A stretch of DNA of 11,150 bases from the NCBI GenBank assembly GCA_035264445.1, contig DATFQE010000134.1, forward strand, positions 1 to 11,150, given 5' to 3'. Within the stretch, counting starts at the first letter, position 1; the number at the start of each line of letters is the position of its first letter. The notes beneath the pieces are model-generated. The model made no database searches. It saw only the letters and a list, made by a program, of their open reading frames with translations, and was not told where the DNA came from. Positions 1 to 6,326 of the stretch are shown here, in pieces. This DNA is from DATFQE01 sp035264445 (lineage in GTDB: Bacteria; Actinomycetota; Thermoleophilia; Gaiellales; Gaiellaceae). Position numbers and translations under genes: made by a program.

Positions 1-264
1 CTCGAGGTCGACGGTGAGGGTCTCGAGCGCACCGACCGCGCGCTCCTCCGCGCGATCGTCGAACGCTTCGACGGCGGGCCGGTCGGACTGTCGACGCTCG
101 CGGTGGCGCTCGGTGAGGAACCCGACACGGTCGAGGACGTCTACGAGCCGTACCTGCTCCAGCTCGGCTTCCTCCAGCGGACACCGCGCGGCCGGATCGT
201 GACGAGGCTCGGCCGCGCGCACCTCGGCGTGTCCGAGAGCGCGGCCTCCGAAGCGCTGTTCTAG
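1..264 (+). CDS. ruvB: Holliday junction branch migration helicase RuvB, C-terminal fragment
   Basis: This is the last 87 codons of ruvB; the AAA+ ATPase domains lie outside the window. RuvB is the hexameric motor that drives RuvA-bound Holliday junctions during recombinational repair. What is visible is the C-terminal winged-helix DNA-binding domain: LERTDRALLRAIVERFDGGP, then GLSTLAVALGEEPDTVEDVY, then EPYLLQLGFLQRTPRGRIVT. These match the family's pattern, including the EPYLLQxGFLxRTPRGR segment that carries the DNA-contacting arginines. The tail after the wing (HLGVSESAASEALF) is a few residues longer than in many RuvBs. The TAG stop is followed with no gap by the stop of the convergent gene on the other strand. 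ruvC and ruvA are expected just upstream, which is inferred from conserved gene order. Identification is confident despite the truncation. Confidence 0.93.
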   Translation, partial: LEVDGEGLERTDRALLRAIVERFDGGPVGLSTLAVALGEEPDTVEDVYEPYLLQLGFLQRTPRGRIVTRLGRAHLGVSESAASEALF

Positions 265-720
265 TCAGCGCCTGAACTGCAGCTCGTGCCACGAGGGCAC
301 GGGTGCCAGCTCGAGGAGCGCCCGCCCTCCGCGCGGATCCCTGTAGCCGAACTCGGACTCGTCGTCGTCCCACTCGACGTCGAGCAGCCCCTCCTTGACG
401 CGATGGTCGAGCCATGCGCCGCGGAAGACGAGCTTGCGGAGCCAGTAGACGAGCGACTCGCCCTCGACGAGCGAGAGCCGCTCCCAGTGCCGGACGAGAT
501 AGCGGCCGAGGTCGCTCTCCGGGTCGCGTATGACCCCGTCCGCCGTCAGCTCGACGAGGTCGGCGATCTCCTCTGCATCGAGGTCGCTGGAAGGAACGAG
601 GCCGAGCTTGACGGCCGCGGCGATCACCCGCTGCTCGAAATCCGACGCGTTGAAGCCGAAGCGATAGCCGAGAAACTCGACGACGTAGTCCGCGCCTGAG
701 AGGTAATTCGCCTCGGCCAC
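265..720 (-). CDS. Conserved-looking hypothetical protein, 151 residues
   Basis: I do not recognise the family. The product is acidic and soluble, with no signal peptide or membrane segment. It looks largely helical: an N-terminal part (residues 1-60, YLSGADYVVEFLGYRFGFNA, then VIAAAVKLGLVPSSDLDAEE), a middle part rich in Arg, Trp and Leu (DLGRYLVRHWERLSLVEGES, then LVYWLRKLVFRGAWLDHRVK), and an acidic tail (VEWDDDESEFGYRDPRGG) with a final tryptophan-containing strand. Codon third positions are strongly GC-biased on this strand, which supports coding. The GTG start at 718-720 is favoured by a TATTCT -10 hexamer eight bases upstream. A GAGGAG string lies only two bases from GTG, too close for normal Shine-Dalgarno use. 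The stop abuts the ruvB stop, and the gene diverges from recJ across 57 bases. The function is unknown; a DNA-repair link is suggested only by its neighbours. Confidence 0.75.
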   Translation of the reverse strand: MAEANYLSGADYVVEFLGYRFGFNASDFEQRVIAAAVKLGLVPSSDLDAEEIADLVELTADGVIRDPESDLGRYLVRHWERLSLVEGESLVYWLRKLVFRGAWLDHRVKEGLLDVEWDDDESEFGYRDPRGGRALLELAPVPSWHELQFRR

Positions 721-728
721 CTCTCCTC

Positions 729-734
729 AGAATA
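729..734 (-). promoter_or_regulatory. Predicted -10 element (TATTCT) of the 151-residue gene
   Basis: TATTCT fits the TAnnnT -10 consensus and ends eight bases before the GTG start. Transcription would therefore begin at or within about two bases of the start codon. No convincing -35 is visible. The GAGGAGAG between the hexamer and GTG would then be mostly untranscribed, so it is probably not a ribosome binding site. Confidence 0.5.
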
Positions 735-777
735 GTGACCGGGGCGACTTCCGACGCCGTCCGACGGCCTCCTTACC

Positions 778-2679
778 GTGGCTCGTCCGATGGTCGAAGG
801 CAGATGGACGATCGGCGACTGCGACGCGGACACGGCTCGCGGGCTCGCCGGTGAGCTCGATCTCAGCGAGACGACGGCGCGCGTGCTCGTCCGGCGCGGG
901 CTCGCCGACCCAACGTCGGCGCGCACGTTCCTCGACGGCGTGGCGCCGGGCCACGATCCGTTCCTGCTCGGCGACATGACCGCGGCGTGCGAGGCCATCC
1001 GCGCTGCCGTGGCCGCCCGCAAGCGGATCTGCGTCCACGGCGACTACGACGTCGACGGCATCTGCGCCACGGCGCTCGCCGTGCTGATCTTGCGCGAGCT
1101 CGGCGCGGACGTCGACTGGCACCTTCCGAGCCGCTTCGAGGAGGGCTACGGCGTCGCGCACGAGACCCTCTCGCGGCTCGCCGACGAGGGGTGCGGCCTC
1201 GTGCTGACGGTGGACTGCGGCATCACCGCCGTCGCCGAGATCGCCGACGCGAGGGCGGCCGGCCTCGACGTCGTCGTCACCGACCACCATCGCCCGGGCG
1301 CGACGCTTCCCGACTGCCCGGTCGTGGCGACACGGCCGTCGACGTATCCGTTCCCGGAGCTCTGCGGGACCGGCGTCGTCTACAAGCTCGGCCAGGCCCT
1401 CCTGGGCCCCGACGCCGAGATCCTCGAGCGCCACCTCGACCTCGTGGCACTGGCGACGATCGCCGATGTCGTGCCGCTCGTCGACGAGAACCGCGCGCTG
1501 GCGATCGCCGGGCTGCGCACCCTCGCGAGGACGCAGAAGCCCGGCCTGCGGGCGCTGATGCGGGCCGCGCGGGTCGATCCCGCGGCGATCGACGAGGGCG
1601 CTGTCGGGTTCCGGCTCGGCCCGCGGATCAACGCCGCCGGGCGGTTGTGCCGGCCCGTGGAGGCGCTCGAGCTGCTCCTGACCGAAGACGCCGAGGAGGC
1701 GCGCGGACTGGCGGAGCGGCTCGAGGCGCTGAACCGCGACCGTCAGGCCGTCGAGCAGCGGATCGTGCGCGAGGCGATCGCCCACGTCGAGGAGTGGCCC
1801 GAGGCGCGCCGGCGGCGGCGCGCCTATGTGATCGCCGACGAGGGGTGGCACGAGGGCGTGATCGGGATCGTGGCGTCGCGGCTCGCCGAGCGGTTCCACC
1901 GGCCGGTGGTGCTCCTCGCCGGAGGCGACGGCGAGTGGAAGGGGTCGGGGCGGTCGATTCCCGCGTTCGACCTGCACGGCGGCCTCGCCGCCTGCTCGCA
2001 TTTGCTGTCGCGGTGGGGAGGCCACAGGGCGGCAGCCGGCCTCAGTCTCGACGTCGAGCACCTCGACGCGTTCGTCGAGGCCTTCGCGGCGCATGCCGAC
2101 GCGCACCTCGACGACCGCCACCTCGAGCCCGTGACCGTGGTCGACGCCGTCGTCGCGCCACGGGAGCTGACCCTCGACCTCGCCGGAGAGCTGGGGCGGC
2201 TCGCTCCGTTCGGGCTCGGCAACCCCGGCGTGATGCTCCTCCTCGCGGGCTGCGAGATCTCCGAGCCCGCTGCCGTCGGCGAGGGCCGGCACCTGCGTTT
2301 CCGCGTCCGCGATCGCGAGCGCGGCCGCGACGCGGGCAGTGCGATCGCGTTCGGCATGGGCGCCCAGCTCGACCGCCTGCGGCGCGCCGGCGCCTACGAC
2401 GTCGCCTTCCGGCTCGAGGAGAACACGTGGAACGGGACGGTCGCGCCGCAGCTGGTCGTCCGCCGCGTGTTCGAGACGCACGATCGCTACCACGACGTCC
2501 GCGCGCGCTTCGCGCGCGAGTTTCGCGAGCCGGCCGGCTGGAGCGAGGAGGCCCAGCGGGTGTTCGGCGAGCTCGGGCTCGACGCCGACACCCCTGCGTG
2601 GCGGAGCCTCCTGGAGTCGGAGACGTTCCGGGCGCTCCTCGACTCCGGGCTCGAGGACGTGATGCCGCAGGCGGCCTAG
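778..2679 (+). CDS. recJ: Single-stranded-DNA-specific exonuclease RecJ
   Basis: RecJ is a cytosolic 5'-3' single-strand DNA exonuclease of the DHH phosphoesterase superfamily, used in recombination (RecF-type) and base-excision and mismatch repair. Motifs run in the expected order: HGDYDVDG (87-94), LTVDCGI (143-149), the signature TDHHRP (168-173), ATIADVVPL (226-234) and GPRINAAGR (281-289). The DHHA1 domain follows with GWHEGVIGIVASRL (356-369), GSGRS (389-393) and GGHRAAAGLSL (414-424). The C-terminal remainder matches the OB-fold region (LAPFGLGNP, about 479-487). At 633 residues it is a normal length. The metal-binding Asp and His residues are all present. The start is GTG at 778, giving MARPMVEGRW. 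ATG at 790 is an alternative, since a TACCGT hexamer at 774-779 could act as its -10 with a very short leader. The stop shares the palindromic CTAG with a small convergent gene. Confidence 0.96.
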   Translation: MARPMVEGRWTIGDCDADTARGLAGELDLSETTARVLVRRGLADPTSARTFLDGVAPGHDPFLLGDMTAACEAIRAAVAARKRICVHGDYDVDGICATALAVLILRELGADVDWHLPSRFEEGYGVAHETLSRLADEGCGLVLTVDCGITAVAEIADARAAGLDVVVTDHHRPGATLPDCPVVATRPSTYPFPELCGTGVVYKLGQALLGPDAEILERHLDLVALATIADVVPLVDENRALAIAGLRTLARTQKPGLRALMRAARVDPAAIDEGAVGFRLGPRINAAGRLCRPVEALELLLTEDAEEARGLAERLEALNRDRQAVEQRIVREAIAHVEEWPEARRRRRAYVIADEGWHEGVIGIVASRLAERFHRPVVLLAGGDGEWKGSGRSIPAFDLHGGLAACSHLLSRWGGHRAAAGLSLDVEHLDAFVEAFAAHADAHLDDRHLEPVTVVDAVVAPRELTLDLAGELGRLAPFGLGNPGVMLLLAGCEISEPAAVGEGRHLRFRVRDRERGRDAGSAIAFGMGAQLDRLRRAGAYDVAFRLEENTWNGTVAPQLVVRRVFETHDRYHDVRARFAREFREPAGWSEEAQRVFGELGLDADTPAWRSLLESETFRALLDSGLEDVMPQAA

Positions 2680-2808
2680 CTCACGCGGAGCAGCGACACC
2701 CGTGCGGAGCGCGCCGGAAGCCGGCGGAGACGACCGTCGGCGGAGGCGCGATCGAGCTCGACGAGCAGGCGGGTCAGGCGCTCGGTCTTGCGGCGGCGAA
2801 GGCGCATG
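2676..2808 (-). CDS. Possible small basic protein, 43 residues
   Basis: This short reading frame begins ATG at 2806-2808. It encodes an Arg/Leu-rich peptide with a probable amphipathic helix (TERLTRLLVELDRASADG), followed by RLRRLPARSARVSLLRVS. Roughly 85% of its third codon positions are G or C, with the CTC/CTG, GTC, GAG and GAC choices typical of neighbouring genes. A random antisense frame would not necessarily show this. It ends in TAG, whose complement CTA overlaps the recJ TAG so that both genes use the same CTAG. This is as tight as the ruvB/151-residue arrangement. A longer version from GTG at 2861 would add 18 residues. No Shine-Dalgarno or clear TAnnnT element precedes either start, and I recognise no family. 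It could be a chance frame. It diverges from relA. Confidence 0.35.
2712..2726. repeat. GC hairpin downstream of recJ
   Basis: CGCCGG and CCGGCG form a perfect six-base stem around an AAG loop, 33 bases after the recJ stop. No T-tract follows, so it is at best a weak terminator. It also lies inside the possible small minus-strand gene. Confidence 0.3.
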
Positions 2809-2882
2809 GGAGCATCGTTTTCGCGCTGATCCCGGCGCTTCCTGCCGCGATTCGCGCGCACGGTGACGGCAAGGACCGGGAG

Positions 2883-2888
2883 TACACT
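2883..2888 (+). promoter_or_regulatory. Predicted -10 element (TACACT) of relA, leaderless
   Basis: TACACT is followed by exactly six bases and then the relA ATG, so the predicted transcript starts at the A of the start codon. The same TACACTTG octamer with the same spacing precedes the cyclase gene at 10629. No strong -35 hexamer is seen, and there is no Shine-Dalgarno sequence before ATG, which agrees with leaderless initiation. Confidence 0.6.
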
Positions 2889-2894
2889 TGGTCC

Positions 2895-5117
2895 ATGGCG
2901 GTCATCGAGGCTTCAGAGAAACACCAGGACCTCGTCGAGGAGCTGATCGCCGAGGTCGAGGGCTACCTGCCCGGCTTCGACCGCGAGCTGATCACGCACG
3001 CGTTCCGCTTTGCCGAGCGCGCCCACGCCGGCCAGCAGCGGCGCTCCGGCGAGGACTTCATCCACCACCCCTTCGGGGTGGCGAAGATCTCTGCCGAGCT
3101 CCGGCTCGACGAGCAGACGATCGCGGCCGCGCTGCTCCACGACGTCGTCGAGGACACCGAGGTCGAGCTCGAGGAGCTGCGCGCGGAGTTCGGCGACGAC
3201 GTCGCGCAGCTCGTCGACGGCGTCACGAAGCTGACCCGGGTCCACTTCCAGAGCCGCGAGCACGCCCAGGCGGAGAACTACCGCAAGATGGTCGTGGCGA
3301 TGGCGCAGGACGTCCGCGTCATCCTGATCAAGCTCGCCGACCGTCTCCACAATCTGCGCACGATCGAGTACCTCGGCCGGCAAAAGCAGGTCCAGAAGGC
3401 GCGCGAGGCGCTCGAGGTGTACGCGCCGCTCGCACATCGGCTCGGGATCCACACGCTCAAGTGGGAGCTCGAGGACCTCGCGTTCCAGACGCTCCATCCG
3501 CGGAAGTACGACGAGATCAAGGCGATGGTCGCCGAGCGAAGGGCGGACCGCGAGGAGCACGTGTCCGAGGCCGGCGAAGTGCTGCGACGCGAGCTGGAGA
3601 AGGTCGGGATCCCGGCCGAGATCTCCGGGCGCGCGAAGCACTTCTACTCCATCTACGACAAGATGGCCAAGAAGGGCCGCGAGTTCAACGAGATCTACGA
3701 CCTCACGGCCATGCGCGTGATCGTCGAGCGCTCGGGCGACGAGGGCACGCGCGACTGCTACGGCGCGCTCGGCCTCATCCACTCGTTGTGGAAGCCGATG
3801 CCCGGCCGCTTCAAGGACTACGTCGCGATGCCCAAGTTCAACCGCTACCGGGCGCTGCACACGACCGTGATCGGGCCGCAGGGGCGGCCGCTGGAGATCC
3901 AGGTCCGGACGCGCGATATGCACGAGACCGCGGAGCTCGGGATCGCGGCTCACTGGTACTCGTACAAGGGCGGCGTACAAAAGAAGAAGGGCAAGGACAA
4001 GGGCCCCGACCCGGAGTGGCTCGAGTGGGTGCGGTCGGTGATGGACTGGCAGCAGGACGAGGCGGATCCGCGCGAGTTCATGAAGACCTTTCGCACCGAC
4101 CTCTTCGACGACGAGGTCTACGTCTTCACGCCGAAGGGCGAGGTGAAGACGCTTCCGGCCGGCTCGACGCCGATCGACTTCGCCTATGCGGTCCACACCG
4201 ACGTGGGGCACCGCACGGTCGGCGCGAAGGTCAACGGCCGGATCGTCCCGCTCCACTACCGGCTGCACAGCGGCGACTTCGTAGAGATCCTGACCTCCAA
4301 GAGGGGCCGCGGGCCGTCGCGTGACTGGATGGCGCTCGCCGCGTCGTCGCGGGCGCGGAACAAGATCCGGCAGTGGTTCTCGCGTGAGACGCGCGAGGAC
4401 GCGGAGCAGAAGGGCCGCGAGTCGCTCGAGCAGGCCTTGAAGGCGCAGAACCTGCCGTACCGCAAGCTCGCGGGCTCCGCGGTGCTCGCGCAGGTGATCC
4501 GCGAGACGGGCTTCAAGAAGGCCGAGGACTTCTACGTCGCGGTGGGCTCCGGGAAGCTGGCGACGGGCCAGATCGTCAACAAGGTGCTGCAGCGCCTGAA
4601 GACGAGCGAGGTCGCCGAGGAGGAGGCGGTACCGCTCAAGACGCCGAAGACGCTCGCGGTCCCGAGCGAGAAGGTCGGGCTCAGCGTGCCGGGCGTCCAG
4701 GAAGTCCTGATCCGCCTGGCGAAGTGCTGCACGCCGGTCCCGAGCGACGAAGTCGTCGGCTACATCTCGATGGGCAAGGGCATCACGGTGCACCGGCGCG
4801 ACTGCCCGAACGTGCGCGCGCTGATGCGGAACCCCGAGCGGTTCACGCCTGTCGAGTGGGACGGCGGCGCCTCGCAGAGCTTCCGCGTCCACATCGCCGT
4901 CCACGCGTGGGATCGCCCGCGGCTGCTCGAGGACGTCGCCCGGACGTTTGCCGAGCACGGCGCCAACATCGTCTCCTACGGCGGCACCGTCGAGGATCAG
5001 CTGGCGAAGAACTGGTACGTGGCCGAGCTGGGCGACGTGAAATCGCTACGGGGCCTCCTCAGCGCGCTCCGCGGCGTGGAAGCAGTCTTCGACAGCTACC
5101 GAGTAACGCCGTCGTAG
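2895..5117 (+). CDS. relA: Bifunctional (p)ppGpp synthetase/hydrolase, RelA/SpoT (Rel) family
   Basis: This enzyme makes (p)ppGpp from ATP and GDP/GTP during starvation and also hydrolyses it, setting the stringent response; it associates with ribosomes. It has 740 residues, full long-form length. The HD hydrolase domain carries HHP (57-59), LLHDVVEDT (80-88) and LADRLHNLRT (147-156), all intact. The synthetase domain has RAKHFYSIYDKM (246-257), YDLTAMRVIV (268-277), RFKD (305-308), which is the charge signature of bifunctional enzymes, and LEIQVRT (333-339). Then follow a TGS domain (about 406-468), a helical linker, the zinc-finger-like cysteine region (KCCTP at 610-614, RRDCPN at 634-639) and a C-terminal ACT domain (about 662-736). 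The usual NxYQSLHTT loop reads NRYRALHTT (316-324). The ATG start is fixed by the -10 six bases upstream. As the apparent sole long RSH here it should be bifunctional. Confidence 0.97.
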   Translation: MAVIEASEKHQDLVEELIAEVEGYLPGFDRELITHAFRFAERAHAGQQRRSGEDFIHHPFGVAKISAELRLDEQTIAAALLHDVVEDTEVELEELRAEFGDDVAQLVDGVTKLTRVHFQSREHAQAENYRKMVVAMAQDVRVILIKLADRLHNLRTIEYLGRQKQVQKAREALEVYAPLAHRLGIHTLKWELEDLAFQTLHPRKYDEIKAMVAERRADREEHVSEAGEVLRRELEKVGIPAEISGRAKHFYSIYDKMAKKGREFNEIYDLTAMRVIVERSGDEGTRDCYGALGLIHSLWKPMPGRFKDYVAMPKFNRYRALHTTVIGPQGRPLEIQVRTRDMHETAELGIAAHWYSYKGGVQKKKGKDKGPDPEWLEWVRSVMDWQQDEADPREFMKTFRTDLFDDEVYVFTPKGEVKTLPAGSTPIDFAYAVHTDVGHRTVGAKVNGRIVPLHYRLHSGDFVEILTSKRGRGPSRDWMALAASSRARNKIRQWFSRETREDAEQKGRESLEQALKAQNLPYRKLAGSAVLAQVIRETGFKKAEDFYVAVGSGKLATGQIVNKVLQRLKTSEVAEEEAVPLKTPKTLAVPSEKVGLSVPGVQEVLIRLAKCCTPVPSDEVVGYISMGKGITVHRRDCPNVRALMRNPERFTPVEWDGGASQSFRVHIAVHAWDRPRLLEDVARTFAEHGANIVSYGGTVEDQLAKNWYVAELGDVKSLRGLLSALRGVEAVFDSYRVTPS

Positions 5118-5297
5118 CGGTTCCCTCGAATGAGGGATGATCCCTTGAACGGGCGGGGTACCGCAATCGGGGGATGGACAGCGCGTCGCGGTGCGCCTAC
5201 AACCTCTGTAGGGGGAAGGGGAAGCAGGGCTGCGGCGCGCCCATCCGGTACGACGACCTGGATGGGCGGCCGCGCCTCGTGAGAGGGAGCCGGCTCT
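5118..5297. other. Structured intergenic region between convergent relA and the GAF-like gene
   Basis: These 180 bases contain no gene I can support. Three short arms at 5122-5127 (TCCCTC), 5132-5137 (GAGGGA) and 5141-5146 (TCCCTT) allow two mutually exclusive hairpins. A nine-base perfect inverted repeat, CGCCCATCC (5238-5246) with GGATGGGCG (5260-5268), has a 13-base loop. GAGCCGGCTC (5287-5296) is a perfect palindrome just past the GAF stop. No T-rich tract follows any of them, so bidirectional termination is plausible but unproven. A plus-strand frame starts with ATG at 5174 and runs to 5362 (62 codons; CAYNLCRGKGKQGC, then GAPIRYDDLDGR). It overlaps the end of the GAF gene antisense and has no initiation signal, so I do not call it. 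Confidence 0.4.
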
Positions 5298-5666
5298 CTA
5301 CGAGACGTCGGCCCACGGGACGCCCTGCGTGTCCCAGCCGACCAAGCAATACGGGGAGATGAGCGCCGCGACCCGCTCGAGGAACGCGCCGTCGTCGCCG
5401 GTCTCCATGCGGTGCACGACGAGCTCCGCGACCGGTGCGCCCTCGAAGGTCACGAGTGCGCGCAGCTCCTCGCCGTCTCCGGCTCCGGCCTCCGGCCCGA
5501 GCTCCAGGCGGCCGTCCTCCATGAACGCGATCCCGACGCGCGTGAAGTGGGGGATGCGCTGCTCGACGGCGGCGACCACCGCGCGGAGCACGTCGTCCGC
5601 GTCCCCGCCGCGGTTGAGGATCCGCTCGACGGCCTCGAGCGTGCCACGGTAAGCGTCGGCGCTCAT
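5298..5666 (-). CDS. Small GAF-like domain protein, 122 residues
   Basis: The product starts MSADAYRGTLEAVERILNRG with an amphipathic helix. FTRVGIAFMEDGRLELGPEA (41-60) follows, resembling the (N)WVGIYLLxxxxLxLGP strand pair of free-methionine-sulfoxide-reductase-type GAF domains. Then come a sheet segment (LVTFEGAPVAELVVHRMETG, 71-90) and a C-terminal helix plus LISPYCLVGWDTQGVPWADV (102-121). It is shorter than a typical GAF domain of 140-160 residues. It has a single cysteine (C107), so it lacks the cysteine set of active fRMsr enzymes and is more likely a sensor or binding module. The ATG overlaps the TGA of the upstream thioesterase gene (ATGA, 5663-5666), implying translational coupling and a shared role. 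There is no signal peptide or membrane segment. The GAF assignment is by motif resemblance only. Confidence 0.7.
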   Translation of the reverse strand: MSADAYRGTLEAVERILNRGGDADDVLRAVVAAVEQRIPHFTRVGIAFMEDGRLELGPEAGAGDGEELRALVTFEGAPVAELVVHRMETGDDGAFLERVAALISPYCLVGWDTQGVPWADVS

Positions 5667-6127
5667 GCGCGCACCCCGAGCTCGAGGTCGGCGCCCTCGA
5701 ACTCGCGCAGGCGGTCGGCGAACGTCTCGGGGATCGGGCAGGCCTTCCGCTCGGAGAGGCCGACGAGCACGAGCGTCTGCTCCGCCGTGACCATCAGGAC
5801 GTCGTCGTCCACCCGGTAGGCCGCGTTCTCGTACGTGATGCTCGTACGGCCGATGCGCGCCGGCCGGATGAAGACCTCGAGCAGGTCGTCGAAGCGCGCA
5901 GGAGCGAGGTAGTCCACCGACGAGGCGCGCATGACGAACTCGTACTCGCCGCCGACGGACGGCAGTCCCAGGTGGCGGTGGTACTCGACGCGGGCCAGGT
6001 CGAAGTAGGGCAGGTAGCGGCCGTAGTAGACGATGCCCTGGGCGTCGGTGTCGGAGAACCCGACACGCGTGTAGGCCGCGTACTTGAACGGCGGCTTGCG
6101 CACCGTCGTGTGCCCGAGCTCGAGCAT
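5663..6127 (-). CDS. Hotdog-fold acyl-CoA thioesterase, 4HBT/YbgC type
   Basis: This 154-residue protein belongs to the 4-hydroxybenzoyl-CoA thioesterase/YbgC superfamily, cytosolic enzymes that hydrolyse acyl-CoA thioesters as dimers or tetramers. The signature lies at residues 23-38, GFSDTDAQGIVYYGRY. D28 corresponds to the catalytic Asp17 of Pseudomonas 4HBT, followed by the typical LPYFDLARVEYHRHLGLP helix. Later strands (VDYLAPARFDDLLEVFIRPA, then SITYENAAYRV and MVTAEQTLVLVGL) complete the fold. The acyl specificity cannot be told from sequence. ATG at 6125-6127 was chosen over an upstream in-frame start at 6274. The family N-terminus fits, and a TAGCAT -10 lies eight bases before it, which would leave an earlier start untranscribed. 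It is the first gene of a two-gene unit with the GAF-like protein, joined by ATGA. Confidence 0.9.
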   Translation of the reverse strand: MLELGHTTVRKPPFKYAAYTRVGFSDTDAQGIVYYGRYLPYFDLARVEYHRHLGLPSVGGEYEFVMRASSVDYLAPARFDDLLEVFIRPARIGRTSITYENAAYRVDDDVLMVTAEQTLVLVGLSERKACPIPETFADRLREFEGADLELGVRA

Positions 6128-6135
6128 GAGCGGCG

Positions 6136-6141
6136 ATGCTA
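6136..6141 (-). promoter_or_regulatory. Predicted -10 element (TAGCAT) of the thioesterase-GAF unit
   Basis: TAGCAT on the minus strand ends eight bases before the thioesterase ATG, predicting a leader of zero to two bases. The octamer TAGCATCG is identical to the one before manB. No clear -35 is present. It supports ATG 6127 as the true start. Confidence 0.5.
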
Positions 6142-6177
6142 CTCCCCTCGCCAGGCCCGGAGCCCCATTCCCCCCGG

Positions 6178-6196
6178 TCCCCACCCTGGGTGGGGA
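6178..6196. repeat. Perfect inverted repeat in the manB-thioesterase spacer
   Basis: TCCCCAC and GTGGGGA form a seven-base stem around CCTGG. It sits in the 199-base spacer (6128-6326) between the manB stop and the thioesterase start, about 37 bases upstream of the thioesterase -10. No T-tract follows on the minus strand (it runs into G-rich sequence), so it may be a factor-independent pause or terminator for manB, or an operator for the thioesterase promoter. I see no gene in the rest of the spacer. Confidence 0.4.
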
Positions 6197-6326
6197 TTCG
6201 GGCTGCTTCCACCCGCCACCCGCGGTCGAGGCTAGCGCGCTCCGCCGCACGTGTCTGGGACGACTCCGGAACATTCCCGCGCCGATTCGTCCACAGCAGC
6301 GGCCGAGCCCGCTCGCGCCGAGACCG

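Noticed and set aside
727..2493. Long open frame on the minus strand opposite recJ
   Set aside because: It is the antisense shadow of a well-supported gene, rich in Arg, Ala, Pro and His with no domain or initiation signal; high GC makes long antisense frames common.
987..2894. Apparent in-frame extension fusing an Arg-rich region to the N-terminus of relA
   Set aside because: The upstream part is recJ read in another frame, and relA has its own promoter and family-typical start at 2895.
2913..4958. 681-codon open frame antisense to relA
   Set aside because: relA motifs are complete on the plus strand; the antisense product is low-complexity Leu/Arg/Asp/Val-rich with no family features.
5190..5245. 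SRP RNA-like string GGGGAAGGGGAAGCAGGG with flanking complementary arms
   Set aside because: The conserved domain IV needs a GGAA tetraloop closed by C-G pairs and a GTCAGG-type strand; here the flanks are G on both sides and do not pair.
5174..5362. 62-codon frame with CAYNLCRGKGKQGC, a possible zinc-binding peptide
   Set aside because: It overlaps the GAF gene end antisense, has no promoter or ribosome site, and its second half is shadow sequence; kept only as a remark.
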